Source: DASVWZ01 sp963708575
GTDB lineage: Bacteria > Acidobacteriota > Terriglobia > Terriglobales > Acidobacteriaceae
Length of the DNA: 64,000 bases
Assembly (NCBI GenBank): GCA_963708575.1
Contig: CAVPTB010000006.1
Coordinates: forward strand, 62,001-126,000
Direction of reading: 5' to 3'
Position numbers and translations under genes: made by a program
The notes under the pieces: generated by a model
The model's input: the letters and a program-made list of their open reading frames with translations, nothing else
The model's database searches: none
What the model was told of the DNA's origin: nothing
Part shown: positions 17,671 through 29,270 of the stretch, in pieces
Layout: the number at the start of each line of letters is the position of its first letter
Numbering within the stretch: the first letter of the stretch is position 1

Positions 17671-18141
17671 ATGCCTAGAAAAGGACATATCGCAAAGCGG
17701 ACCGTGGAAGCCGATGCCGTGTATGGCTCGGACCTGGTGACGAAGTTCATCAATTCCATGATGTGGGGCGGGAAGAAGAGCACGGCGGAGAAGATCGTGT
17801 ACACCTCGCTCACCAAACTTCAGGAAAAGGGCGGCGACGAAGCGTTGAAGCTCTTCAAAAAGGCCGTCGAGAACGCCAAGCCGCTGCTGGAAGTGAAGAC
17901 GCGGCGGGTTGGTGGTGCGAACTACCAGGTTCCGGTGGAAGTGAATGCCGACCGGCGTACATCGCTGGCAATTCGCTGGATCATCACCTACTCACGCAGT
18001 CGCGGCGAGAAAGGCATGATCGACAAGTTGAGCAATGAGCTGCTGGATGCCGCCAACGGTAAAGGCGCAGCCATCAAGAAGAAGGAAGACGTTCACCGAA
18101 TGGCAGAAGCGAATAAGGCTTTCGCGCACTATCGGTGGTAG
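17671..18141 (+). CDS. rpsG: 30S ribosomal protein S7
   Basis: 156 residues, normal length, starting MPRKGHIAKRTVEADAVYGS. S7 starts assembly of the 30S head and touches the E-site tRNA. In E. coli it is the translational repressor of the str operon; whether that applies here is unknown. Second gene of the str block, 58 bases after rpsL. Confidence 0.96.
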   Translation: MPRKGHIAKRTVEADAVYGSDLVTKFINSMMWGGKKSTAEKIVYTSLTKLQEKGGDEALKLFKKAVENAKPLLEVKTRRVGGANYQVPVEVNADRRTSLAIRWIITYSRSRGEKGMIDKLSNELLDAANGKGAAIKKKEDVHRMAEANKAFAHYRW

Positions 18142-18214
18142 GAAGGCCTTAAGCTCTTAGTTAGTTAAGAGCCGAGAAGCAAATTTAGAGCCCCAGAAAG
18201 AGTAGAGAATAGTC

Positions 18215-20305
<2,091 letters not shown>

Positions 20306-20314
20306 TTTAGTACA

Positions 20315-20343
20315 ACAGCCGGTGGGACGCCGGCGCTACGAGG
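20315..20343 (+). repeat. AGCCGGxGGGAxGCCGGCGCTAC intergenic repeat, copy 1
   Basis: ACAGCCGGTGGGACGCCGGCGCTACG lies between fusA and tuf and can fold on GCCGG/CCGGC. A near-identical copy follows tuf at 21557. A REP-like dispersed repeat. Confidence 0.55.
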
Positions 20344-20360
20344 GTTACGAGGGAAGGTCA

Positions 20361-21548
<1,188 letters not shown>

Positions 21549-21556
21549 TTTTGGGA

Positions 21557-21584
21557 TAGCCGGCGGGAAGCCGGCGCTACGCGG
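21557..21584 (+). repeat. AGCCGGxGGGAxGCCGGCGCTAC intergenic repeat, copy 2
   Basis: TAGCCGGCGGGAAGCCGGCG followed by CTACGCGG, directly after tuf. Stem AGCCGGC with GCCGGCGCT. Same family as the copy before tuf. Confidence 0.55.
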
Positions 21585-21648
21585 CTAGCAACTTGCCGCA
21601 CGATCTTTCCTTCCGGACGAGCCGGAGGGGGTCAGAGAGAAGCGCAAA

Positions 21649-21978
21649 GTGATTGGAAAAGAGAGAATTCGCATCCGGTTGAAAGCGTACGACTACCGCG
21701 TACTGGACCAGTCGACGGGCGAGATCGTCGAAACAGCACGGCGTACAGGCGCGCAGATCGCGGGCCCGATTCCATTGCCCACGATGAAGAACAAGTACTG
21801 CGTGCTGCGTTCGCCGCACGTGGACAAGAAGTCCCGCGAGCAGTTTGAGATCCGCACCCATAAGCGTTTGCTCGATATTCTCGAGCCGACGCAGCAGACG
21901 GTGGACGCGCTGATGAAGCTCGATCTGCCGGCGGGCGTGGACGTGGAGATCAAAGCTTTCGGGAAAGAGCATAAGTAG
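21649..21978 (+). CDS. rpsJ: 30S ribosomal protein S10 (NusE)
   Basis: 109 residues from GTG at 21649, a few residues longer than usual. Core motif AYDYRVLDQSTGEIVETARRTG and LRSPHVDKKSREQFEIRTHKR. S10 is part of the 30S head and, as NusE, partners NusB in antitermination. First gene of the S10 block. Confidence 0.95.
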   Translation: MIGKERIRIRLKAYDYRVLDQSTGEIVETARRTGAQIAGPIPLPTMKNKYCVLRSPHVDKKSREQFEIRTHKRLLDILEPTQQTVDALMKLDLPAGVDVEIKAFGKEHK

Positions 21979-22020
21979 CTCTCGGCTGTCAGCTATCAGC
22001 TTTCGGTAAGAGCAAAGCTC
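21979..22020. repeat. AGCT/GTCAGCTATCAGCTTTCGG word spacer
   Basis: CTCTCGGCTGTCAGCTATCAGC then TTTCGGTAAGAGCAAAGCTC between rpsJ and rplC: short AGCT-containing words, self-complementary. Similar spacers stand at 23918-23943, 26416-26440 and 58005-58035. Confidence 0.4.
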
Positions 22021-22062
22021 CCCAGCCAATAGCCAACGTGCCACGCTGGGATGGAGAAGGAA

Positions 22063-22797
22063 ATGGCGAAAGTAACGGGAATTTTGGGAAAAAAAGTCGG
22101 GATGACACAGCTCTTCGACGATAAGGGCGATGTGCATCCGGCGACGGTTCTGCAGGCGGGTCCGTGTGTGATCACGCAGCACAAGAGCCAGACGCGCGAT
22201 GGATACGATGCCGCGCAGATTGGCCTGGTGGAGTTCGTGAAAGCGACGCGGCTGACCAAGCCAGCGAAGGGCCATCTGGACAAGCACAACCTGCCTCCAG
22301 TGAAGTTCATGCGCGAAGTTCCGATTGAAGTCGAGCCGGGATCTGGCAACGGCGATGGCGCGGTGAAGACTGGTGACCGCGTGCTGGTAGATATTTTCGA
22401 TGGCGAGAAGTTCGTCGATATCGTCGGCATCAGCAAGGGCCGCGGGTTCGCGGGCGTGGTGCGGCGGCATCACTTCGGCGGTGGTCCGAAGTCGCACGGC
22501 TCGATGTTCCAGGTGACCGGATCGATTGGATCCTCGGCGTTTCCTTCGCGCGTATTCAAGGGGATGCGCATGTCGGGTCACATGGGAACCGACCGGGTGA
22601 CGGTGCGGAACCTGCGAGTACTGGGCGTTGACAAGGATGACAATCTTCTAGTGGTGGAAGGCAGCGTACCGGGTCCGAATGGCGGATATCTGGTGATCAC
22701 CAAATCGAAGAAGCCGCCCAGAGAGCGTCGTGGATTTGCGGGTTCGGCCACGGTTGATCCGTTGAAGGCTGCGAAGCGGGCCGCGAAGAAGGGCTAA
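22063..22797 (+). CDS. rplC: 50S ribosomal protein L3
   Basis: 244 residues from ATG 22063 (MAKVTGILGKKVGMTQLF); an ATG four codons upstream lies within the GGAGAAGG ribosome-binding site. The motif RGFAGVVRRHHFGGGPKSHGS holds the methylated Gln-loop region near the peptidyl-transferase centre. Longer than the usual 205-215 residues owing to a charged loop near residue 95 and a basic C-terminal tail. An early 50S assembly protein. Confidence 0.95.
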   Translation: MAKVTGILGKKVGMTQLFDDKGDVHPATVLQAGPCVITQHKSQTRDGYDAAQIGLVEFVKATRLTKPAKGHLDKHNLPPVKFMREVPIEVEPGSGNGDGAVKTGDRVLVDIFDGEKFVDIVGISKGRGFAGVVRRHHFGGGPKSHGSMFQVTGSIGSSAFPSRVFKGMRMSGHMGTDRVTVRNLRVLGVDKDDNLLVVEGSVPGPNGGYLVITKSKKPPRERRGFAGSATVDPLKAAKRAAKKG

Positions 22798-22844
22798 CAG
22801 CGCGAAAGCACGGGCGACGACGCCCGCGCCTACATGAGAAGAAT

Positions 22845-23579
22845 ATGGCGACTATAGACATTGTGAATTTGAGCGGGGCTAAGGTAGGGACGCTCGAACT
22901 GGCCGATGAAATTTTCGGTGCGGTGAACGAGGACCTGCTCTGGGAGGCGGTAAAGCACTACCGCGCCAAGCAACGTGCGGGAACGCATGCCACCAAGAAC
23001 AAGAAATTGGTCTCGGGCGCCGGCAAGAAACTCTGGAAGCAGAAGGGTACGGGGCGAGCTCGTGTGGGTTCGATCCGATCACCTCTGTGGCGTCACGGTG
23101 GCACGGTCCATGGTCCGCAACCGCGCTCATACGACTACACCTTCCCGCGCAAGAAGTTGCTGGGAGCGTTGCGATCGGCGCTGGCGGCGAAGTTCGCCGA
23201 TGGCAAACTGATCATCGTAAACGCGTTCGACGTGAAGGAAGTGAAGACCAAAACCTTTCGCGCAGCGCTCGACAAGTTGAAGGTAGACGGAACTGCACTT
23301 TTGGTGGAGACCGCGAAGAGCGGGAACCGCAACCTGGAACTGAGTTCGCGGAATATCCATGGCGTGGAGTTGGTCAGCGGCAGCGATGTGCATCCTTATC
23401 ACTTGCTGCGATATGACCGGGCGATTTTCTCGCAGCCAGCGATTGAGAAGCTGCAGATTTCGCTGAAGGGTTCGGTTTCGAAACGGCAGCACAAGGCGGA
23501 AGAGGGCGCTCCCGAAAAGAAAAAGGCGCGCGCTCCTAGGCGCCGAGTGCGGCATGATAAAGCGGCGGAGGTGGCGTAA
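22845..23579 (+). CDS. rplD: 50S ribosomal protein L4
   Basis: 244 residues. The long loop that lines the exit tunnel is recognisable (KQKGTGRARVGSIRSPLWRHGG). The last 35 residues are a basic Lys/Arg/Ala tail beyond the normal C-terminus (about 205). In E. coli L4 represses its own operon. The stop codon overlaps the rplW start (TAATG). Confidence 0.95.
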   Translation: MATIDIVNLSGAKVGTLELADEIFGAVNEDLLWEAVKHYRAKQRAGTHATKNKKLVSGAGKKLWKQKGTGRARVGSIRSPLWRHGGTVHGPQPRSYDYTFPRKKLLGALRSALAAKFADGKLIIVNAFDVKEVKTKTFRAALDKLKVDGTALLVETAKSGNRNLELSSRNIHGVELVSGSDVHPYHLLRYDRAIFSQPAIEKLQISLKGSVSKRQHKAEEGAPEKKKARAPRRRVRHDKAAEVA

Positions 23580-23872
23580 TGAAATCCGCATACCAGATTT
23601 TGAAGCGGCCGGTGATCACGGAAAAGGGCCTGGCCATCAAGGAAAACCAGAACACGCTGGTATTTCAGGTAGCGACGCAGGCGACGAAGACCGAGATCCG
23701 GCAGGCTGTGCAGTCGATATTTAAGGTCAAAGTGCATTCGATCCGCACGGCGACGTATCCGGGAAAAGAGCGGCGGCGGGGAAAGTTTGCCGGCTACCGT
23801 CCGGATTGGAAGAAAGCGTATGTGCGGTTGAAGACGGGCGAGAAGATGCCGGAGTACGCACAGAACCTCTAG
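23579..23872 (+). CDS. rplW: 50S ribosomal protein L23
   Basis: 97 residues, starting MKSAYQILKRPVITEKG. L23 lies at the tunnel exit and docks trigger factor and SRP. It overlaps the rplD stop by one base, so translation is probably coupled. Confidence 0.95.
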   Translation: MKSAYQILKRPVITEKGLAIKENQNTLVFQVATQATKTEIRQAVQSIFKVKVHSIRTATYPGKERRRGKFAGYRPDWKKAYVRLKTGEKMPEYAQNL

Positions 23873-23945
23873 CCGTTGGTCGTCAGCAAAGACGGGATGA
23901 TCGAGCTGGTAACTAGGGCGGAGAGCCAAGAGCTGAGAGTTTTTT

Positions 23946-24770
23946 ATGCCGATTAAAACATATAGACCGACAACGCAGACTTTGCGGTATCGCACGACGC
24001 TGGTCAATGACGACATCACGACCAAGCAGCCGTACAAGCTTTTGCTGGAGCCGAAGAAGCGCACCGGCGGACGCCGCAATTCCGGCGACACCACTATGCG
24101 GTTCATTGGTGGCGGACATAAGCGCAAGCTGCGCATCATCGATTTCAAGCGCGATAAGACGGGGATTCCGGCGACAGTGAGCACGATCGAGTACGATCCG
24201 AACCGTTCCGCTCGCATCGCGCTCTTGAGCTATGCCGATGGCGAGAAGCGGTACATTCTTCAGCCCGACGGACTGAAGGTTGGACAGAAGATCGTGAGCG
24301 GTCCGGATGCCGACATTCTGGTAGGAAACGCTCTGCCTCTGCGGAACATTCCTCCCGGCACGCAGATTCACAATATCGAACTGCGACCGGGCAAAGGCGC
24401 GCAGATGGTGCGGTCGGCCGGCGGTTCGGCGCAACTGGTTGCGAAAGAAGGCGATTACGCGCTGGTGAAGCTGCCTTCCGGCGAGACGCGCAAAGTCGCG
24501 CAGGATTGCATGGCGACGATCGGGCAGGTGGGCAACACCGATCACGAGAACGTAACGATCGGCAAAGCGGGACGGTCGCGGTGGCTGGGAAAGCGTCCAC
24601 ACAACCGCGGCGTTTCGATGAACCCGGTGGACCATCCACATGGCGGCGGTGAAGGCAAGACTTCGGGCGGACGGCATCCGGTGACACCGTGGGGCCAGCC
24701 GACGCGTGGGTATAAGACGCGGAACAACAAGCGCACGGATGCGTTCATTGTGAGCCGTAGATCGAAATAG
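23946..24770 (+). CDS. rplB: 50S ribosomal protein L2
   Basis: 274 residues, normal length. MNPVDHPHGGGEGKTSGGRHPVTPWG near the C-terminus contains the conserved histidine next to the peptidyl-transferase centre, and the N-terminal GGRRNSGDTTMRFIGGGHKRKLR is the rRNA-binding OB-fold part. The preceding spacer contains AAGAGCTGAGAG words. Confidence 0.97.
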   Translation: MPIKTYRPTTQTLRYRTTLVNDDITTKQPYKLLLEPKKRTGGRRNSGDTTMRFIGGGHKRKLRIIDFKRDKTGIPATVSTIEYDPNRSARIALLSYADGEKRYILQPDGLKVGQKIVSGPDADILVGNALPLRNIPPGTQIHNIELRPGKGAQMVRSAGGSAQLVAKEGDYALVKLPSGETRKVAQDCMATIGQVGNTDHENVTIGKAGRSRWLGKRPHNRGVSMNPVDHPHGGGEGKTSGGRHPVTPWGQPTRGYKTRNNKRTDAFIVSRRSK

Positions 24771-24772
24771 AA

Positions 24773-24797
24773 GATTCCTCGCTCCGCTTGGAATAAC
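24773..24797. repeat. GATTCCTCGCTCCGCTTGGAATAAC hairpin
   Basis: ATTCC at 24774-24778 pairs with GGAAT at 24790-24794 around CTCCGC. Directly after rplB. Related to the longer copy at 7529. Confidence 0.45.
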
Positions 24798-24830
24798 AAA
24801 CGGAGGGGGTAGAGGTTAAAAAATAAATTT

Positions 24831-25175
24831 ATGGCACGGTCAACTAAAAAAGGCGCGTTCGTCGATGGCTTCCTGCAGACCCGGATTGAAGGCATGAATG
24901 CGCGTAACGAGAAGAAAGTGCTGCGCACCTGGTCGCGGCGTTCGACAGTGATTCCAGAGTTTGTGGGGCACACCATCGCCGTGCATAACGGCAGGAAATT
25001 CATTCCGGTGTACGTGACTGAGAACATGGTGGGACACAAGCTGGGCGAGTTCAGCTTTACCCGCCAGTTCAAGGGACACTCGATGAAGGCGGCGACGGAA
25101 ACGGCGGCACGTCCGGCGGCAGCTCCGGGTGGAGCGGCGGGTGGTGCAGCATCTCCGGCGGCACCGAAGGCGTAA
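24831..25175 (+). CDS. rpsS: 30S ribosomal protein S19 with Ala/Pro tail
   Basis: 114 residues; the S19 core (MARSTKKGAFVDGFL ... FIPVYVTENMVGHKLGEF) is followed by about 22 extra residues of Ala, Gly and Pro. S19 sits on the 30S head beside S13. A GGAGGGGG stretch lies about 22 bases before the ATG, further than usual. Confidence 0.95.
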   Translation: MARSTKKGAFVDGFLQTRIEGMNARNEKKVLRTWSRRSTVIPEFVGHTIAVHNGRKFIPVYVTENMVGHKLGEFSFTRQFKGHSMKAATETAARPAAAPGGAAGGAASPAAPKA

Positions 25176-25219
25176 TAGAGGTCGGCAGATTCTGATTTTG
25201 AAGTGAAGAGATAAACGCT

Positions 25220-25711
25220 ATGGAATTTCGAGCTCAAGCCAGGTTTATGCGCGTGTCGCCGCAGAAGGCGCGGCTGGTGCTGGACCTGATCAAGGGACGC
25301 CGAGTTGAAGAGGCGCTGAACACGCTGGCTTTCACCAAGAAGCGGGTTGCGCCTGCCATCCACAAGCTGCTCCGTTCGGCCGTGGAGAATGCGAACTATC
25401 TGAACGCGGAAAAGGGCATCGACGTGGATCTGGACAGCCTTTACGTGAAGCACGCGATTGCCAATGATGGTCCGCGAATGAAGAGGATTCGTCCAGCGCC
25501 GATGGGACGCGCATTCCGCTATGTGCGGCGCATTTCGCACATCGAGATTGCGCTGGCCGAGCGTGGCAAGAATGGCCACGAGTCGCTGGCAACGGTAGTG
25601 GGCAGCGAAGATGCAGCGGGTGCGAAGGCTCCAGCAAAGAAGGCCGCAGCGCGAAGAGCACCGGCGAAGAAGAAATCGGTGGCAAAGAAGAAGGCAGTAG
25701 GAAAGAAGTAG
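25220..25711 (+). CDS. rplV: 50S ribosomal protein L22 with histone-like tail
   Basis: 163 residues against about 112 in E. coli. Residues 1-115 are L22, including the tunnel loop (RPAPMGRAFRYVRR). The rest is Ala/Lys repeats (PAKKAAARRAPAKKKSVAKK) like histone H1-type tails, a common addition in high-GC bacteria. L22 lines the exit tunnel together with L4. Confidence 0.95.
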   Translation: MEFRAQARFMRVSPQKARLVLDLIKGRRVEEALNTLAFTKKRVAPAIHKLLRSAVENANYLNAEKGIDVDLDSLYVKHAIANDGPRMKRIRPAPMGRAFRYVRRISHIEIALAERGKNGHESLATVVGSEDAAGAKAPAKKAAARRAPAKKKSVAKKKAVGKK

Positions 25712-25730
25712 GCAGAGATTAGGAGATACG

Positions 25731-26405
25731 ATGGGACAAAAAGTCCATCCTTATGGTTTTCGCCTCGGCTACACGAAGCCGTGGAAGTCGCGTTGGTTTG
25801 TCGAGAAGGACTACGACAAGCTGTTGCTCGAAGACGTCAAGCTGAAGGCTGAGCTGAAGGACAAGCTCAAGTCGGCAGGCGTGAGCTCGATTGAAATCGA
25901 GCGGCCGGGCAACAAGCTGCGCGTGATCATCAAGACGGCGCGGCCCGGCATTATCATTGGCCGCAAAGGCGCCGAGATCGACAAGCTGAAGCAGGATGTG
26001 CAGAAGCGCACGTCGCGCGAGGTGTACATCGACATTCAGGAAGTGCACAAGCCGGAACTGGATGCGCAGCTGGTGTCGGAGTCGATTGCGTTGCAGTTAG
26101 AAAAGCGCGTTGGATTCCGCCGCGCCATGCGCAAGTCGGTGGATTCGGCGCTGCGTTTCGGCTGCAAAGGCATCAAGGTTCGCGTGAGTGGACGCTTGAA
26201 TGGAAACGAAATCGCGCGCTCGGAGTGGTATCTGCAGGGACGTCTGCCACTGCACACGCTGCGTGCCGATATCGAGTACGGCTTTACGGAAGCGCGTACC
26301 ACGTACGGCGTGATTGGTGTGAAGGTGTGGATTTACAAGGGCGAAATCCTGGCGCAGAAGCGGCGCGAGAATCAGCCAGCCCAGCAGCCAGTGGGAGCGT
26401 TCTAG
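25731..26405 (+). CDS. rpsC: 30S ribosomal protein S3
   Basis: 224 residues, starting MGQKVHPYGFRLGYTKPW. A KH domain with GIIIGRKGAEIDKL is present, and the C-terminal half carries RTTYGVIGVKVWIYKGE. S3 forms the mRNA entry tunnel and its helicase site. 19 bases after rplV. Confidence 0.97.
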   Translation: MGQKVHPYGFRLGYTKPWKSRWFVEKDYDKLLLEDVKLKAELKDKLKSAGVSSIEIERPGNKLRVIIKTARPGIIIGRKGAEIDKLKQDVQKRTSREVYIDIQEVHKPELDAQLVSESIALQLEKRVGFRRAMRKSVDSALRFGCKGIKVRVSGRLNGNEIARSEWYLQGRLPLHTLRADIEYGFTEARTTYGVIGVKVWIYKGEILAQKRRENQPAQQPVGAF

Positions 26406-26442
26406 TTTTTTGAACTTCAGAGCTGAAAGCTAAGAGCTACTT

Positions 26443-26862
26443 ATGTTGATGCCAAAGAAAGTTAAGTACCGCAAGCAACAGCGCGGTCGCATGACGGGAA
26501 AAGCCTGGCGGGGAAGCCAGTTGGCGTTCGGAGATTTCGGACTCAAGGTGCTCGAGCCGGGATGGATCACCGACCGGCAGATTGAAGCCAGCCGTGTGGC
26601 GATGACGCGTTTCGTGAAGCGTGGCGGCAAGATCTGGATCCGGCTGTTTCCAGACAAGCCGGTCACCAAGAAACCGGCTGAAACCCGTATGGGCAAAGGC
26701 AAGGGCGCGCCGGACCATTGGGTCGCGGTGGTAAAACCGGGAAAGATCCTGTTCGAGATGGAAGGGGTCACGGTGCAGGACGCGACCGAGGCGATGCGTT
26801 TGGCGTCGCACAAGCTGCCGTTGCGCACGACGTTCGTCAAGCGCGAAACGGCGGCACACTAG
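26443..26862 (+). CDS. rplP: 50S ribosomal protein L16
   Basis: 139 residues, starting MLMPKKVKYRKQQRGRM as in most L16 proteins. RMGKGKGAPDHWVAVVKPG is the conserved block near the A-site tRNA elbow. The spacer before it contains AGAGCTGAAAGCTAAGAGCT. Confidence 0.97.
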   Translation: MLMPKKVKYRKQQRGRMTGKAWRGSQLAFGDFGLKVLEPGWITDRQIEASRVAMTRFVKRGGKIWIRLFPDKPVTKKPAETRMGKGKGAPDHWVAVVKPGKILFEMEGVTVQDATEAMRLASHKLPLRTTFVKRETAAH

Positions 26863-26880
26863 AGAGTGGGAATTGACCTT

Positions 26881-27096
26881 ATGAAATCGGATAAAGTCCG
26901 GAACTTGACTGACGAAGAGTTGCAGCACCAGGAACGCGATCTGAACGATCAGCTGTTCAAGCTGAAGTTCCAGCTGAACATGGGGCAGACGGAGAGCCTG
27001 AAGAAGATTCGCGGCTTGCGGAAGGACATCGCGCGGGTGAAGACGATCTCGCGGGAGCGTGTACTCGCCACCAGCGGCAAAACGGAGAAAAAGTAA
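26881..27096 (+). CDS. rpmC: 50S ribosomal protein L29
   Basis: 71 residues from ATG 26881 (MKSDKVRNLTDEEL). A GTG five codons upstream (26866) is in frame, but the family begins at this Met. Two-helix protein at the tunnel exit. Stop and rpsQ start overlap (TAATG). Confidence 0.93.
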   Translation: MKSDKVRNLTDEELQHQERDLNDQLFKLKFQLNMGQTESLKKIRGLRKDIARVKTISRERVLATSGKTEKK

Positions 27097-27410
27097 TGGC
27101 CGACACCAATACACAGGCAAGCGCCGCCACGCCGCACCATAAAGAGTTGGTTGGCAAAGTCGTTTCCAATCGCATGCAGAAGACCATCGTGGTGCAAGTG
27201 GTGCGGCAGAAGAGCCATGCGTTCTATGGACGCGTCATTTCTACAAAGAAAAAGTATTACGCGCACGATGAGAAGAACGAAGCGCATGTGGGCGATTTCG
27301 TGAAATTGGAAGAGACGCGGCCGCTGTCGAAGCTGAAGCGCTGGAAGCTGAAGGAAGTTCTGCAGCGTTCATCTCTGGCACCGGATGTCACCGCCGAAGC
27401 CGGTTCGTAG
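27096..27410 (+). CDS. rpsQ: 30S ribosomal protein S17
   Basis: 104 residues; an extra 11-residue N-terminus precedes HKELVGKVVSNRMQKTIVVQV. S17 is an OB-fold primary binder of 16S rRNA. Translation is likely coupled to rpmC by the one-base overlap. Confidence 0.95.
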   Translation: MADTNTQASAATPHHKELVGKVVSNRMQKTIVVQVVRQKSHAFYGRVISTKKKYYAHDEKNEAHVGDFVKLEETRPLSKLKRWKLKEVLQRSSLAPDVTAEAGS

Positions 27411-27433
27411 GCGGAGCGAAGAGGGGATAGATT

Positions 27434-27805
27434 ATGGCCGTAATGATGAGAACGATGCTGGAGGTAGCGGACAACTCCGGCGCTCGCAAGCTGCAGATGA
27501 TCCTGCCTCTGGGCGGTTCGACGGGTTTGCGCGCGGGTTTGGGAGATGTGATTACCGCAGCCGTGAAAGAAGCTTCGCCGGACGGACAGGTGAAAAAGGG
27601 CGCGGTGGTGAAGGCCGTGATTGTGCGCACTCGCAAGGAGTATGGCCGGCGCGATGGAACCTATATTCGCTTCGATCAGAATGCGGCAGTGCTGATCAAC
27701 GAAGCGGGCGAACCGGTGGGAACACGCGTGTTCGGGCCGGTGGCTCGAGAGTTGCGCGAGAAGAAATTTTTGAAGATTGTTTCGCTGGCGCCGGAAGTGC
27801 TTTAA
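27434..27805 (+). CDS. rplN: 50S ribosomal protein L14
   Basis: 123 residues, with TMLEVADNSGARKLQMI and the C-terminal GTRVFGPVARELREKKF. It lies at the 30S-50S interface and binds RsfS. First gene of the classical spc block; 23 bases after rpsQ. Confidence 0.97.
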   Translation: MAVMMRTMLEVADNSGARKLQMILPLGGSTGLRAGLGDVITAAVKEASPDGQVKKGAVVKAVIVRTRKEYGRRDGTYIRFDQNAAVLINEAGEPVGTRVFGPVARELREKKFLKIVSLAPEVL

Positions 27806-27814
27806 GCGCGAGCG

Positions 27815-27837
27815 GAGACGTTGCGGAGCAATGTCTT
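27815..27837 (+). repeat. GAGACGTTGC-loop-GCAATGTCTC hairpin, copy 2
   Basis: AGACGTTGC at 27816-27824, loop GGA, GCAATGTCT at 27828-27836, between rplN and rplX. Same sequence family and same three-base loop as the copy at 17630. Confidence 0.6.
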
Positions 27838-27855
27838 TCGGGAAGGATTTTTGAG

Positions 27856-28197
27856 ATGAGAACAGTATCGACGGAACATAAGCGAGTGGACCTGAAGCGG
27901 AATGACAACGTGAAGGTCATTACCGGACGGGACAAGGGAAAAGAAGGTCGCGTGCTGCGCGTGTTTCCCAACGAAGGGAAAATTCTGGTCGAGCACGTCA
28001 TGTTGATGAAGAAGCATGTGCGGCCGAATCCTCAGCGCAATATTAAGGGCGGCATCGCTGAGCAGGAAGCGCGGATCTCGATTTCGAACGTGCAGTTGGT
28101 TTGCGGGACTTGCGGGCCGGTGCGCATTGGACACGAAGTGCGTGGCGACCGGAAGGTGCGCATCTGCAAGAAATGCGGAACCACGCTCGATAAATAA
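27856..28197 (+). CDS. rplX: 50S ribosomal protein L24 (zinc-ribbon form)
   Basis: 113 residues from ATG 27856; the long open frame upstream is chance. The KOW motif (NDNVKVITGRDKGKEGRVLRV) is N-terminal. The C-terminus has CGTCG and CKKCG, a four-cysteine zinc ribbon found in many, not all, bacterial L24 proteins. L24 initiates 50S assembly. Confidence 0.95.
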   Translation: MRTVSTEHKRVDLKRNDNVKVITGRDKGKEGRVLRVFPNEGKILVEHVMLMKKHVRPNPQRNIKGGIAEQEARISISNVQLVCGTCGPVRIGHEVRGDRKVRICKKCGTTLDK

Positions 28198-28279
28198 CGC
28201 GAATTTTGAAAGTTGCTTACGAACCGGGTGAGCCAGCAGTTAGAGCTTCCGAAACCGTGAGAGAAGGTAACGAAAAGCA

Positions 28280-28906
28280 ATGGCAAAAGATAAGAAAGAC
28301 AAAAAGGGCGGGACGCAGCAACAGGAGCAGAAGGCTCCAGCAGTAGCGCGGCACAGTGCCAAGGAAACTCCGCGACTCAAAGAGCGGTTCCGCAAAGAAA
28401 TTGCTCCGGCCCTGATGAAGGAGTTCGACGCCAAGAATCCCATGGCGGTTCCGCATCTGCACAAGATTGTGGTGAACATGGGCGTGGGCGAAGCGACGCA
28501 AAACGCGAAGATCATCGATCCGGCAGTAAACGAGTTGGGGCAGATCACCGGACAGAAGCCGGTGGTGACGCGGGCCAAGAAATCGATCGCGGCCTTCAAA
28601 GTCCGCGAAGGCATGCCGATTGGGGCCATGGTTACGCTGCGTGGCGATCGCATGTACGAGTTCTTTGACCGGTTAGTGAGTGTGGTGCTGCCGCGCGTGC
28701 GCGACTTCCGCGGAGTTTCGACCAAGTCTTTCGACGGACGAGGCAACTACACGATCGGATTGCATGATCAGCTGATTTTTCCGGAGATCGATTACGCGAA
28801 GGTTGACAAGCAGAAGGGCATGAACGTCACGATTGTGACGACGGCCGCGAATGATGATCAGGCGAGATCGCTTTTGAAGCACATGGGAATGCCGTTCCGC
28901 CCGTAA
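28280..28906 (+). CDS. rplE: 50S ribosomal protein L5 with Lys/Gln N-terminal extension
   Basis: 208 residues; about 28 extra N-terminal residues (AKDKKDKKGGTQQQEQKAP) precede the usual PRLKERFRKEIAPALM. The remainder is standard, including GRGNYTIGLHDQLIFPEI. L5 carries 5S rRNA and contacts P-site tRNA. Confidence 0.95.
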   Translation: MAKDKKDKKGGTQQQEQKAPAVARHSAKETPRLKERFRKEIAPALMKEFDAKNPMAVPHLHKIVVNMGVGEATQNAKIIDPAVNELGQITGQKPVVTRAKKSIAAFKVREGMPIGAMVTLRGDRMYEFFDRLVSVVLPRVRDFRGVSTKSFDGRGNYTIGLHDQLIFPEIDYAKVDKQKGMNVTIVTTAANDDQARSLLKHMGMPFRP

Positions 28907-28916
28907 GGTAAGAGAG

Positions 28917-28941
28917 AGTTTCAGGTTTCTAGTTTCGAGAG
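28917..28941. repeat. AGTTTCAGGTTTCTAGTTTCGAG word spacer
   Basis: Repeated GTTTC/GTTTCGAG words between rplE and rpsN; the same words fill spacers at 36433-36534, 38446-38555 and 46570-46603. Confidence 0.5.
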
Positions 28942-28958
28942 AGAAGATTAAGGATTTC

Positions 28959-29144
28959 ATGGCCACTACAGCAAAAAGAGTAAAGGACGCAAGAAAGCCC
29001 AAGTTCAAGTCGCGCAAGCACAACCGCTGCCAGATCTGCGGACGCCCGCGCGCATTCCTTCGCAAGTTTGGTCTTTGCCGCCTGTGTTTCCGCGGGTTGG
29101 CATTGCGTGGGGAGATTCCTGGGGTTTCGAAGTCGTCTTGGTAA
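28959..29144 (+). CDS. rpsN: 30S ribosomal protein S14, zinc type
   Basis: 61 residues, the short form (also called rpsZ). Four cysteines in CQICGRP and CRLCFR bind zinc. S14 lies in the 30S head next to S3 and S10. The short C+ form is typical outside the proteobacteria. Confidence 0.95.
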   Translation: MATTAKRVKDARKPKFKSRKHNRCQICGRPRAFLRKFGLCRLCFRGLALRGEIPGVSKSSW

Positions 29145-29270
29145 TCGATGGTCGTTCGTTGTTAGCCGTTTGAAACCGCTAACGATGTAGCGAATTTGAG
29201 TCAGAAGCAAGTTGCCGCAGGTTCTCCGCTGGACGCGGAGCTAACGGGTGGCTGAGGAGAAGCAAAACGT

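Noticed and set aside
21577..22581. Long minus-strand open frame (334 codons) across rpsJ and rplC
   Set aside because: It is antisense to two certain ribosomal genes; composition (Arg/His/Leu rich) is that of a shadow frame.
27385..27855. N-terminal extension of L24 across rplN
   Set aside because: Overlaps rplN completely; L24 starts at 27856.
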